A stretch of DNA of 64,000 nt from the NCBI RefSeq assembly GCF_027596085.1, contig NC_072458.1:17530433-17594432 (forward strand), written 5' to 3'. Source of the stretch: Anoplopoma fimbria (Eukaryota; Chordata; Actinopteri; Perciformes; Anoplopomatidae). The notes beneath the pieces were generated by a model. That model was not told where the DNA came from and did not search any database. It was given only the letters and a program-made list of their open reading frames with translations. Position 1 is the stretch's first letter. Each line of letters starts with the position of its first letter. Made by a program: the position numbers and the translations under genes. This document shows, piece by piece, positions 36,290 to 47,199 of this stretch.

Positions 36290-36295
36290 TTTATT
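36290..36295 (-). terminator. Poly(A) signal AATAAA for slfnl1
   Basis: On the minus strand AATAAA lies about 29 bases past the slfnl1 stop codon (36324-36326), which implies a very short 3' UTR. Confidence 0.6.
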
Positions 36296-36323
36296 TTGCT
36301 ACTTTTTTACAACATCACAGCAA

Positions 36324-38513
36324 CTAGTTGTGTTCTGGAGGTGGGGGGGATTGCAGTGCTAGATCCGGGTCTTCGGTGTCGTGAGCTGATCCGGCATCTG
36401 AGTTCCCACATGAGGCAGGGAAGCACTGACTTGATGAAGATTTCATGTTCTTCCCCACCTTCCTCCTCTGCCAGCTGCTGGATTGAGCGGACGTAATCTG
36501 CTGCTGGAGTGATGCTATGATCTTCTCCAGCGGGTCGAGGGCCTTGCGTATCCCCTGGACCTGCCCGACTACGAACCAATGCTCCGGCTGCTGCACTTTA
36601 CGAGCCCACTTCTGTAAAACACACAGCATGTCAGTCAGGGAATTTTAATTACATATGTAATAATGTTTTATAATAATTTTAAGAAAGCATTCAAATAATC
36701 ATGGGATTTCTCACCTGTCTCATGTACTCTATGACGTCGGAGACACTCAGGGGCCCCTGTACACCCCCATCCTGCCTTATGTACACGTGACCCTTGTTGA
36801 CCTGATAGATGGTTGGCTCAGTGTAGGCTGGAGGCGCTTTGAAGGTGAGGCACAGCACCTTGAGGTGGTGTTTCCCAGGCTTTATCACGGGCAGGAAGCG
36901 CAGGTTGTAGTTGTGGGGAAAGAGAGGAGGTTTGAAAAGCTTCACTATCAAATCCACCTGCAGGCGGGTCCTGTCCTCCTCTTTATGGTTGTAGCTGACA
37001 CCACAAACCACTCCGTTATCACACACCCCCACCAGCAGACTTCCTCCCCCGCTGTTCAGGAAGGCACAGCCGTACTTGTAAGCGTCTTGGCTGAAATTCA
37101 TGTTCTGATAACAACCTTAAGGAAAGATAAAGTAATCAGACAGATGTGTAAACCGTCAGGATGACTTTATGTTTTAGAGATTGAAATATTCAGCCATGTT
37201 AACAACACAAGAGGACAGGAAATCATAAAGAAAATGAATGTCAACTGCAAAATACAGCAGGAAATATATTTATACAAAGAGTTAATGAACAACTAATAAT
37301 TGATTGTTGAAAGTTCATTTGTAACTCTCTCTCTTACAAATAACATTATTTCATTCATGGATTGACAATATTTTTTGAATGTAATGGCTGCTTTATTTGT
37401 TGCATACAATTTGTCACAAGAGTGATGTTTAGGCAACTGATGTACTTTGATTTTTGGGGAAATGTTTGGCTTTAGTCTATTTATTATAGTAATTTAGTTA
37501 GTCAGTCAACTGACAGTTAGACAAAACAATGAATCAAGATAAGTAATACCTATTAACCAACCAAAGCGACTATATTTAAAACAGTGTATACGTTGTTAGC
37601 TGTAAATTCTGTTGTATCCTTACCTCCACCTTTTTTGAACTCAAGGTGACGTGTCTCGTTGCCAATGTAAGCTCCATAGTTGAGCTTCTGGCATTTGGAG
37701 ATGTCCTGTTTGCAGATAGACTGAGTTTCATAGAGGGGAAACAGAAGTGACATATAGTTGTTCAAGTTGCAAAAATAGACTTGATCACCTCATGGTGTAA
37801 TTATCATTTACCCTTTTCTCTAATCATCACAGTCATTGTTAGAGACCGACCGACACTGAGGCTCATAGAAATATCAATACCTCAATCTAGTCTTTTTATA
37901 TATTTGTTTGTGAACTTAATGTTGTGTAGCGTTAACAGTAAATGTCATTGAATTGAATTGTCAAAAAATTATGAAATCTTAAATAAATAAAAATGAAAGT
38001 CACTTTTTTATGAAAATGTTGCCAATAAAAAATCATAAAAAAACATTTTTTGCATATATACCAACATACATGTTAATATTAATATATCCTGTGATATTGC
38101 CAGTTCATCAGTCAGTCAGGAGTCATTGCTATCATTATAGAAAATGTCACCACGATCACTTCTGATCTCACCTGCAAAGGTGTATTCTGGTCTTGGACTT
38201 TGGGTCTCTGTGGTTGAGGACTGGGGGTTGAATGGTACCAGCTTCTCCTGGGTGTTGTGGATTGGGAGCCCCTTGCAGTCCATCTGAGTCCGCCGTCCTC
38301 ACTACTACGTCTACATTTCCAGGAATGATTGTACCAATTCCTTTTATGTTTCTTAGCTGGGCTGGCGATTGATGAGCGAACGCGGTTGGAGAAGTTGGAT
38401 ACGGAGGAAGACGGATACTTCAGACCGCCAAGGGGCTTTCTGGATGACCGTGGGTTATTCCCCTTCATTGTCCTCCCCTTAAAATGTTTTGGGCTTCTAG
38501 GCCAGTGGTGCAT
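36324..38513 (-). CDS. slfnl1: Schlafen-like protein 1 (AlbA_2/Schlafen domain)
   Basis: Four minus-strand coding exons: 38513-38172, 37720-37624, 37115-36715 and 36611-36324. All junctions are GT/AG and in phase: CAG|GTGAG, GGAG|GTAAGG, CAG|GTGAG; acceptors CTCAG, TTAAG, TTACAG. The product is 375 aa; human SLFNL1 is about 407. Residues 1-114 are basic, Ser/Arg-rich and look disordered. Residues 127-280 are the Schlafen AlbA_2 core, with ETRHLEFKKGGG across the exon 2/3 junction, then CAFLNSGGGSLLVGVCDNG and GHVYIRQDG. E136, E141 and D179 match the 5- and 38-residue spacing of the SLFN11/13 nuclease triad. A predicted helix follows (about 303-319), then a Ser-rich tail. No helicase part is present, as in SLFNL1 generally. 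The ATG sits 5 bases after an acceptor-like TTCACAG. Function is not established; nucleic-acid binding or RNA cleavage is inference from the family. Confidence 0.85.
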
Positions 38514-38600
38514 TTTGCTGTGAATTACAAAAGCTGTTAGACAATGTAGCAAAACAATAACTTAAAAAAACTATGAATTCCAGGTAAACATGTGAGTTTT

Positions 38601-38602
<2 letters not shown>

Positions 38603-38669
<67 letters not shown>
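38603..38669 (+). repeat. (CA)n microsatellite
   Basis: About 33 CA units, lying in the presumed 5'-UTR intron of slfnl1. Confidence 0.95.
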
Positions 38670-38673
<4 letters not shown>

Positions 38674-38924
38674 GTTATTTGGAAGCTTATTGTGTGTGAT
38701 TCAGCATAAGATACACAGTGTGAGATGATAATAAGGGGGCGTCAGTGTGTGCTAAATAGATAAATGAACACGCTGAGGCTTGATAAATCATTAAGTCAAG
38801 GCTGATCAAAACAATGATCAATCAAAGCCACGAGGCACGGCAAGGGAGCAGCGCTGCCACTACGCTGATGATGACAAAGCTTATGAGTATGTGCAAATAT
38901 ACAGCAGTGAAGCGAGCAGCTTAC

Positions 38925-39010
38925 CTTTTTCCTGCTGCGCTGGTCAAAGTCAACCTGTGTAAGTGTGTAAAGTGTAGATGGACCTCAAGAATACTTCAAC
39001 ACTGAGAACA
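38925..39010 (-). other. slfnl1: Possible non-coding first exon of slfnl1
   Basis: On the minus strand GGAAAAAG|GTAAGC at 38925/38924 is a strong donor. It pairs with the TTTTGTAATTCACAG acceptor at 38518, five bases before the slfnl1 ATG. No in-frame start codon lies in this exon. Its 5' end is unknown and no TATA box is evident. Confidence 0.4.
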
Positions 39011-39019
39011 TTATGACAC

Positions 39020-39483
39020 TGTTCCAAACTATGATGCATTACGGAATGGAATTCTCCTTATGAATAAATTAGAATGCCCAAACTGTATTTCCTGTTTGTG
39101 TCCAGTGGTGCAGGAAATACACTCCAGTCATGAGGTTTTACATCAGATATAACGAATCAACCTTGGTTTAAACACTTGACATTGCCTTTAGGACAGCCCA
39201 TTACAAATGACCCAAACAAGGCCTCCAGCGGACCATCATTTAAAAGTGATTTGGTTTGAGAGCATTTAATTAATAACCAAATTGCATGAAAATACAAAAT
39301 CAACAGAAATGACAAGGACCTTACATACCTAATGTTTTGTTGTGGGTCCTGCCGAACCTGGACCCTTTTAAAACACATTTAAGATAGTTTCATCAGTTAA
39401 TGCTATAGGACTTTTCCTAATTTTACGAGTATTGTTTAAAAAATAATATTTTTTTAACTCCCAAACACAAGTCATGTCACTAT

Positions 39484-39573
<90 letters not shown>

Positions 39574-41340
39574 GTACACATTTACTTCACTGTAAATTAC
39601 TTTTAGGCTTTTAGGTTAAAATTTCAAGTTTTGTTATTAAAAAGGTCAAAAGAAAAAAGTACTTATTTGCACGATGACTTTGTCAGCCCTGTCTCCTAGA
39701 AATTATGTTTATTTTGTATTATTATTATGGCACTTAATATCTCTATTGCATAAGGCCAGTAGAAAAAATGACAGGAAATGCTACTGTCTGTTAATGGGGA
39801 AAGGTAACTGCAAAATGTTCTCTCACATTGTATTTAATTTGTTTTCCTGCAAAATTAAGAGAACTTAATAGGAAGGAATTCCCCTGAAAATGTAATTGGC
39901 AAACCAAATAACTTTGCCGTACAAGGTCCAAAATATACTGATGTACAAATATCTAGTTTTAGTCCTATTATTACAGTTGCTAGAGTGTTTAAATGTACCA
40001 TATTCCCAAGGTTTGTGTTTGGATTTGTGTATTCCAGGGTGAGAGTGCTGGAGAGTTTCTGGGTCTCAAGACAAAATATGATGAGCAACCATATAGTGGA
40101 AGGAGAGGGGGTCAAAAAGAGCCCTCATCTCATTTTTGCCTGCCTGGCAGGTTAATCCGGTGCTGCACCCAAAGCCTTATTTGCACACAAATAGAGTTTA
40201 GCGTCATTCATTAAAGTTCACCTCGTTTTTCCATGACATTTACTGACTAAATAGTGGAATGCACACCAGCATAGTTTCACTGACACTGTTTGTGTTTGTG
40301 CTCAGTGTTCTGCTTCACTTCCTCAGTTTGCTGCGCAGTTGTAACACTTTACCAGCAGTGATGCTCATTTAACATTATAAATCAAAGAAGCAGTATGAGC
40401 CCACTTTAAGTGCATGATAATGACTATAATCAGAGCATAATATCATGAAAACAATATATGTTGAAGGAGAGCTCTAGTCTTTTTAATGAGTTGCTGTTAA
40501 ACAACCACTTGAGGTCAGTGTTGTTCTATGTTTAGAGCCATGTTTAGACCTGGTTGTGTCGATGTCCTGAATCTGAGGTCAACACATGTGAACACAAGCA
40601 GTGACCTCAGTGAGGAAAGGTCATATGCTGCTTCAGCATCAGAGGAGCCAGGACTGAGATGATAATGTGAGTTAAAGCAGTGACAATCTGATGTCGTTGG
40701 AAACAAAGGCTGCCAGAAACATGGAGCAATGTCTAGGCAATATTTTCCATGCAACTGAAATACAATGGGAAATATGTCCTACAGTAAACCGGCAGTAACT
40801 GTAACATAAACATGAAACTGGATTTTGAAATGGAAAGAAAACAGATGAAACACTAAAGCAGAGAGCTGCTGGAGGGCACAAATGAATCACACCAAAATGG
40901 TTTCATGTCAGTTTCTGTGGATTCAAGTAAATGGGATTTCATGTCAAATCCTCCAGATGCAAGGAACGTTTTTTGTTTGTGGAACTGAGTACATTGGACG
41001 TGAGCATGGTGAGGATAAGAACTGTGATTACACCACATTTCACTCTCTAATTAGGATGTTTCTTAGTGTATGAAAATCGTTGGTAAGGTGGTCTAATTTT
41101 CATTAAAACCTCCTGAGGAAGGCTACCATGGCTTCTGGTAGGGCCACATGCTGAATTTAATAAATCCAAATTCTGAGAGTTACCACCCTGACTTGCCACC
41201 CAAATTGTATCCCATGTACCCCAAATGTATTTCAATACCCTCTTAACATCACATACTATTAGTATCTCCCTACATACTATTTAATATTTGACTGAAATTA
41301 ATCAAATTTAAAAGAGCAATATACGCCATTCAGAATTAAG
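39020..41340. other. Intergenic, no gene seen
   Basis: AT-rich, with a long (TAA)n microsatellite at 39486-39573. No recognisable exon or RNA gene. Confidence 0.5.
39486..39573 (+). repeat. (TAA)n microsatellite
   Basis: About 29 uninterrupted TAA units. Confidence 0.95.
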
Positions 41341-41344
41341 TCGC

Positions 41345-41860
41345 TCTCTCTGTGTGTGTGTTGTTATTGGAGCTTCTCCGTGCTTGGTTGGTATTGCTAG
41401 GATGGCCAGGCATGCTTTTAGTGCATGTGTGTGCATGTGAGCGTGCCCAACTGTCTAGCTCACGGCCGCCGCTTTGGTTGAGGCTGATAACCTACCGACA
41501 GCGTTGTCGCGGAAGCATATCACCCTCCCTCTCAGGTAAACATTGATAGTTTCTCTGTCTCTCCTGGTTTATACTATTAGCACTATTAGCACCGTTAACT
41601 ACGGGTCGCCTGCTCAGGCATCGCCATGTTGAGAGCCCTTCGAGAGGCAATCTAAATGCTCCCACCGCTGATCTCCTCTGCTGCTCTTCAGTACAACGAA
41701 CAGCACATGTACCCTCTACACACAACAAGCAGCACTGTCCATGGTTCTGAAACGTATTGACGAACAATGCATGTGATAGGTAAAAGTCTAATTGCATCGC
41801 AGCAGTCAGGGGGAGGGACCGATATCATTTTTTCTCATTTAAAGCACAAGTTTTGACATA
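41345..41860. repeat. Probable dispersed repeat fragment
   Basis: The phrases CTATTAGCACTATTAGCACCG, GCATCGCCATGTTGAGAGCCC and CTCCTCTGCTGCTC resemble a repeat that occurs in many teleost genomes. No coding potential is supported. Borders are uncertain. Confidence 0.3.
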
Positions 41861-42149
41861 AAAACAGATACAATTCATGAAAATATTATATAAGTATCGA
41901 ACAGTTACCCGGGCCGCGCCCCCCCTCCCAGCCCCCCCTAATGTTTGCAGCTCATCTTTGTGCAAAAAAAATGCAGTTTAATCCATTCCTTACACTTTTT
42001 CTGGAGTGTTTACTCTTACTACAGTCCTTTACACACTGCTTCAACATGTGGAGAATGCCAAGGCTTGACAGACCTGCCATGCATAGTTATGTTTGCTGTA
42101 AGATCTTTCTTGACAAATCCTCTTCAGGGGAGAGGTTTCAGGATCCGTT

Positions 42150-42560
42150 TCTTAATTGTTTAGTCTATAAAATCAGATGAATAGCAAACAATGCCCATTC
42201 CAGTTCCCCAAAGCCCAAGGTTAGTATTCTGTCGATCGATTAATGGTTTTAACGCTACATCTGTTCCCAAACAATAGCGGCCCGTGATTACGGCATAAGC
42301 CAAATCAAAGCTGGGTGTGTGGACATAAATAGCCACTTCACATTGAATGTGAGGAGTGGCTGTGAGGTCTTGGGACTCGGGTCGGTGAGTAGGCTGACTC
42401 GGTGTGCCCCCGGGGGAGAGAGGAGAGTCACTGACCCGTGGCCAGTCTTCCTCCAACGACGGCGCACCTCACATATTATCACCCAAGTGAGTCATCAACG
42501 GCACGTCAACATCGCTGAGGTTCTTCATGCCAATCTTCCTATTGCTTTTTTAATCCCCCA
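42150..42560. promoter_or_regulatory. Candidate conserved non-coding element
   Basis: Non-repetitive, balanced-composition sequence with ATCGATTAATGG, AAACAATAGCGG and TGATTACGGC motifs, flanked by repeats and microsatellites. It has no convincing open frame. The call rests on sequence texture only. Confidence 0.3.
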
Positions 42561-42720
42561 GCGTGCCTCGTTTGAGCAATTGCCTCCCCCCTTCTTCTTT
42601 CTCTCTCGACTCACACAAACACACACACGCCATCCTCCCCTCTACGCTTCCATCACATTCTGCTGAAAAATTTGGAGGTCTGCCAACAGTGTTACACTGC
42701 CTGCCATGTGTGAATGTGGC

Positions 42721-42724
<4 letters not shown>

Positions 42725-42802
<78 letters not shown>
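42725..42802 (+). repeat. (GT)n microsatellite
   Basis: About 39 GT units. Further GT runs lie at 42965-42994 and 43058-43082. They create long Val/Cys or Thr/His open frames that are not genes. Confidence 0.95.
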
Positions 42803-42804
<2 letters not shown>

Positions 42805-42962
42805 GCCTCTGCCTTCGTGAGCGTGCACAAGCAAGTGTGTGCAGATGCAAGATGTGGGTGTACGTGTATGTTCACCCACCGCAGCGTGTGAGGCGAACAT
42901 GTGAATTCAATTGACGACTGAAGGGAAGAATGACAAAAAAAGAGTGCGGGCGCACATGCATG

Positions 42963-42997
<35 letters not shown>

Positions 42998-43556
42998 TTT
43001 CAGGACAAATGGATGAATGGGCAACTGGCTTCACTGCTTTTAGGGCCTCGTTTGTGCGTGTGTGTGTGTGTGCGTGTGTGTGCGTTAGTGAGAGTGAATG
43101 TGTTGAAAAGAGTGAAAGAATGCGAGAAAAAGAGGTATTGGATGGGTGTTGTCTTACAAGCAACAACAGCACATTGCAGAAAGAGGCATTTTCAACCAAT
43201 TTATTAATCCTTTTAGGCAATGTTCCCTGTTCAGAAATGCAAATTGAATCAATCTGAGTCTGACTTTTAAGACTTTCAAGTGGGATTTAATTAGAAGCCG
43301 AGGCGCACAGTTTTAATGAGAGAGGGGGTGGAGAGAGAAGGAGAGACAGAGCGGGAGAAAACGGGGGAGAAGGAGGAGGGGAGGAGAGGGGAGGCGTTGT
43401 TTTAATGCTATTCCTACAGGATCGGGGTGAAGGACATGTAAAACCCAGCACTGACGGCTTTCTTAAAAGAAGAAATTCCACTGTTCCATCTGTCCGTCCG
43501 TCCTCGCTGCCCTTCACCTTCGACTCGGCTGTTTACGCCCAGGGAGGGGTCGGTGC

Positions 43557-43593
43557 TCGGGGGTCTGTTTGGTGACACTAAACAGACCCCCGA
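43557..43593. repeat. 17-bp hairpin with 3-nt loop
   Basis: TCGGGGGTCTGTTTGGT pairs with ACTAAACAGACCCCCGA around the loop GAC. All pairs are Watson-Crick except one G-T near the loop. Confidence 0.85.
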
Positions 43594-44030
43594 TCCACTC
43601 CAAACCAGCACATCGCCCTCAGCTGGGGAAAAAATAAATAAAAAAATCACCCCACTTCCCCAGTGGTTTCAGCTTTTCTGCAATCTCCATCTCTGAATCC
43701 TTTGTCCTTTTGTGTTGCTGTTATTTACTCCAATACCATTTCTCTTTCCTCCTCCTCCTCCGCCTGCTTCTATTCCTTTGCTGAGATTCTCTAACCCTCC
43801 TCATCATCCTCCCATCATTTTCCGAGCCCTAAGCTGACTGAGCCTCCCAAAGCCATCAGGTCTGATTGTCTGATCTCGAGGCATCGAGTCCGCCGGCTGA
43901 AATGAAAAATGAGGATTCCTCTCAGCCTCTATTTTTATTCTGTTTTCATTCTCTCTTTCATTCGTCTCTCATCGGTCTCCCCCCTTTTTTTCTTTTCCCA
44001 CCTCTCTTTCCCACTCTCTATCACGCCCCC

Positions 44031-44138
<108 letters not shown>

Positions 44139-44139
44139 C

Positions 44140-45535
44140 TCAGTTGGCTCTTTCACTCATATTTCTTCACCCTTTGTGGCCTTCCTCTCACCTGCCAATA
44201 TAACCCCATTTCTCCTCTTGTTTCTGTTCATTTCTGCCCTCGGTCCTCTGCTGGGTTGACTGGCAGCTGAACTGGCACGGGGATATGTGAAGGGAGCTGA
44301 GAAGGAGCAGCATCATTGGGTGAGGCTTTAGATTAAAGCCTGCAAGTTACAGCAAACATTGTGTACAAACTGGGTACCAAGGAAAAACGTCCTGGCTACC
44401 TATAAATACAAGCGAAGAAGTACATGAAAAAAAGGGGTAACATCATTTAGGGATTCTCTTAGTACTTATGAAATGACCTTCATAATAAACATTAGTATAC
44501 ACTGTTTGGAGAGGGTGAACAAGGGGCTGTTTTATGTTGCAGTCTGCAACTACACTGTAATCACAGTGAAAAGGGTGAACAATAGACCACTCTTATTCTC
44601 ATGTATCTACATAATAAGTTCTGCTTATTTACAAATCAAAATACATTGCAATTCCCAAATCATTTTTTGTAAATATATAATTTAAACTGAATTATAATCA
44701 TCAAATCATCAATCATTGTTGTCGCTGCTGTGTTGCCTTGCCAGTAATACAATTAATTTAACCTGTATTTATGAAATAGATACTTGAAAAACAATACTTT
44801 GTGTTCAATAAGGACTTAGAAATTAATTACACTAAGTTGTTAGCCCCTTTATTCGCTTGAACTAACATATAGGTACCAAATACGTATACTGATACCCTGT
44901 ATATTCCAAATAATTAAGCAATCTCCTGCGGGCAGTAAACTAAAGCCTTAACAATCCTTGCTTAGTTGGCTCTAAACCATTTTAATAAAATGGTCAGCGG
45001 AGTACTTTAAAAATACTCTTCTCTAATACCACTGCTCCCATTAAGCTTACTTTTGTTGATAAGACACTGTGTCTTTCAGTTTGCTGTGACCTTGCCACTG
45101 ATAATTACAGCCCAAGGATCATCATAATGCCCCTAGAAAATCACTAATGCTTTATGGTAATGTTATTATTTTCTCAGCAGCAAGTTCGTCTAGCCAATTT
45201 ATTTTTGATCCCTTCTAAATATCAATTGAAACATCCACAAACTAAATCCTAACCTGATCCCCCCGACGTGTTAAGTTGTCCTCTCATATTGAGCTAAACT
45301 CTTTGAGAAATGGCAGAGAATATGACTCCCCGTGGATGGAAGGAGCTCTGCTGCTTTGATTTTACTGAGCAAAAGACTTGGTGAGAACAGCGATCAATCA
45401 CAGGAGAGACACGGTTTGTAACAAATTTCTGAAGGGAACAGAGGATGTGGTGATTAACTTATAAGGTGGCATGGGACAATATGTGGTGTTAAGAGTTACT
45501 TACACGAGCACAGCACAACAAGCTGTAAACACAAC
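44140..45535. other. Intergenic, no gene seen
   Basis: No recognisable gene, RNA or repeat. Moderately AT-rich. Confidence 0.45.
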
Positions 45536-45539
45536 ACTG

Positions 45540-45870
45540 ACATGGGCCTACTGAGTTATCACCTTATAAAGTGGTTGTGGCTAATATGTTAGCAAACAGT
45601 TGCTTACCATGTCGTTTACACATCAAGCAGACATGGAGCAACATTAGCATTTATTTTGAGTTGAGCTCGGCCAAGCCCGATAAAGCCGTATAGTCACTCT
45701 CCTTCTTCTTCTGTTTTGGTCTCCACCAACCAATGAGCGAAATATCTGGCTTCTTTGCTTCTAAATGCTAAACAGTATGATCACTAGCTAGTTGGTACCC
45801 TTTTCAGCCTGCTGTTTCCTGCTAGGTAGTGTACAGTGGTTTTGTAAGAGTATATTTTTTTGCTGAAAAC
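45540..45870 (+). repeat. Dispersed repeat, family shared with 59640-60270
   Basis: ATGTTAGCAAACAGTTGCTTACC, CATCAAGCAGACATGGAGC, CATTAGCATTTATTTTGAG, then AAATATCTGGCTTC and GCTAGTTGGTACCC, occur in the same order in the copy at 59.64-60.27 kb. From memory this is a common percomorph non-coding repeat. Confidence 0.55.
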
Positions 45871-46189
45871 TTTGCAGATGGAAGTGAAGTTAATGTAAGC
45901 AAAGTGTGCAGGAAATCCAAAACAAATATCAAAAATTGGGTTAAAAGTTCAGCTGCTGAGTTTGAGGATAATTCTCAGCAACACAAATATACATTACCTT
46001 TGGTTTCAAAGAGGACACAATGGTCTCCGAGATGAATAACCCATCCATCCACCCAACCTCTTTGTGGACTTTAATTAAACCTATTTGTGAAAACATGTTC
46101 CCTAGAAATCTAATTGACAATGCAGTTTTGTTGTATGGTAATGTATTTTTTAGGCGACCAGGCAATCCTCCTTAATTGATTAAACCTTT

Positions 46190-46560
46190 GCTGTAACATC
46201 TACCATGATGTCATGAATATGAACTGACTGAGAGCAATTTCAGGCTGAGAGGAGGCTGACACCCAAGCCAAAAATGTTGTCTGGGGCCCCAGAAAGCATT
46301 GCTCCTGTCCAGGGTTGGAGGCGAGGTGAGGCAGGGTGAGGGCGGGGGTGAGGCTGCCAGGTGTCAATGTGGTAGATGAGCTGGTGGTGTGTAAGGCGCG
46401 AGGTGATGGAGTGTGTGAGGTCCAGTCTATCGCTGTCATTAATAACCCAGACAGGCCTTCCAGCACCCTGGAGCCCCGCTCCCATACATAACCCTCGGAG
46501 CAGCCGCCAGGGCCCCTACACTGGCCCCTGAGGACGCACACATACACACATTGGCAAACT
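46190..46560. promoter_or_regulatory. Candidate conserved non-coding island
   Basis: A GC-richer, complex island with no believable open reading frame, although short frames exist on the minus strand. A weak call based on composition against the flanks. Confidence 0.25.
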
Positions 46561-46839
46561 ACTCTGACTACTGATGTTCACATGATAGAGAGGAGACATG
46601 CGTAGTGTCAAGAATAGCGTTTCACCTGGAGTGAGAAAACGCCTCAGCAGAAATACGAGAGGTTATGGTCTCGGATATTTGATGTTCTTACATATTTCTC
46701 CTTCCCATCACCGGGTCCATTCACCCGAGACAGACAAAAGAATACAAAATGTGAGGGAGCCTGGCAGAAGTGTCTGCTCTTGTCTTTGTCACAAAGCAAC
46801 ACTTTCTTCGCCGTTGGCACACCCACGGCGAGAGTAACT

Positions 46840-47110
46840 CTTTGAAATCAAGATGCAATACATACACCGCGTCATACGTCAATTTGGCATTTGTCTCGCC
46901 TGGGTCTGTTGACAGTTAAATCTTATTTCACGCATCTGCTTTACGCATCGGAATGCTTGAACATTATTCAGGTCCAGGCTGAACCCGAATGACCCAGCCT
47001 TCTGAGTTGTAAAAGCCCTTTTACTGTGGGGGAAAGTAAAGATATGGCAGAGAACAAAATGGACATCCATAGGGAAGAGCAGAGGAAGAGCTTCTTCATG
47101 GTTCCACAGC
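46840..47110. promoter_or_regulatory. Candidate conserved non-coding element
   Basis: Balanced, non-repetitive sequence (CACCGCGTCATACGTCAATTT, GTTGACAGTTAAATC, AACATTATTCAGGTCC) without coding potential, standing out from the low-complexity neighbourhood. Confidence 0.3.
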
Positions 47111-47199
47111 TGTTGTTGATCAGCGAATCTACATAGATTACTTTTTCACAGATATCAGATTGGATCACTAGGTAGCTAGTATTTTACTTTGTCTGCCTT

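Noticed and set aside
36307..36579. Alternative minus-strand frame over slfnl1 exon 4
   Set aside because: The phase-0 junction CAG|AAG from exon 3 leads into the other frame, which ends at 36324 just before the poly(A) signal.
37106..37115. Alternative slfnl1 exon 3 acceptor (ATCAG|AACATG)
   Set aside because: It would put exon 3 out of frame with the phase-1 end of exon 2; the TTAAG acceptor at 37116 keeps the frame and the GGG-CYQN join.
42550..43220. Long open frames rich in Thr/His or Val/Cys
   Set aside because: Produced by (GT)n/(CA)n microsatellites; no non-repetitive coding signal.
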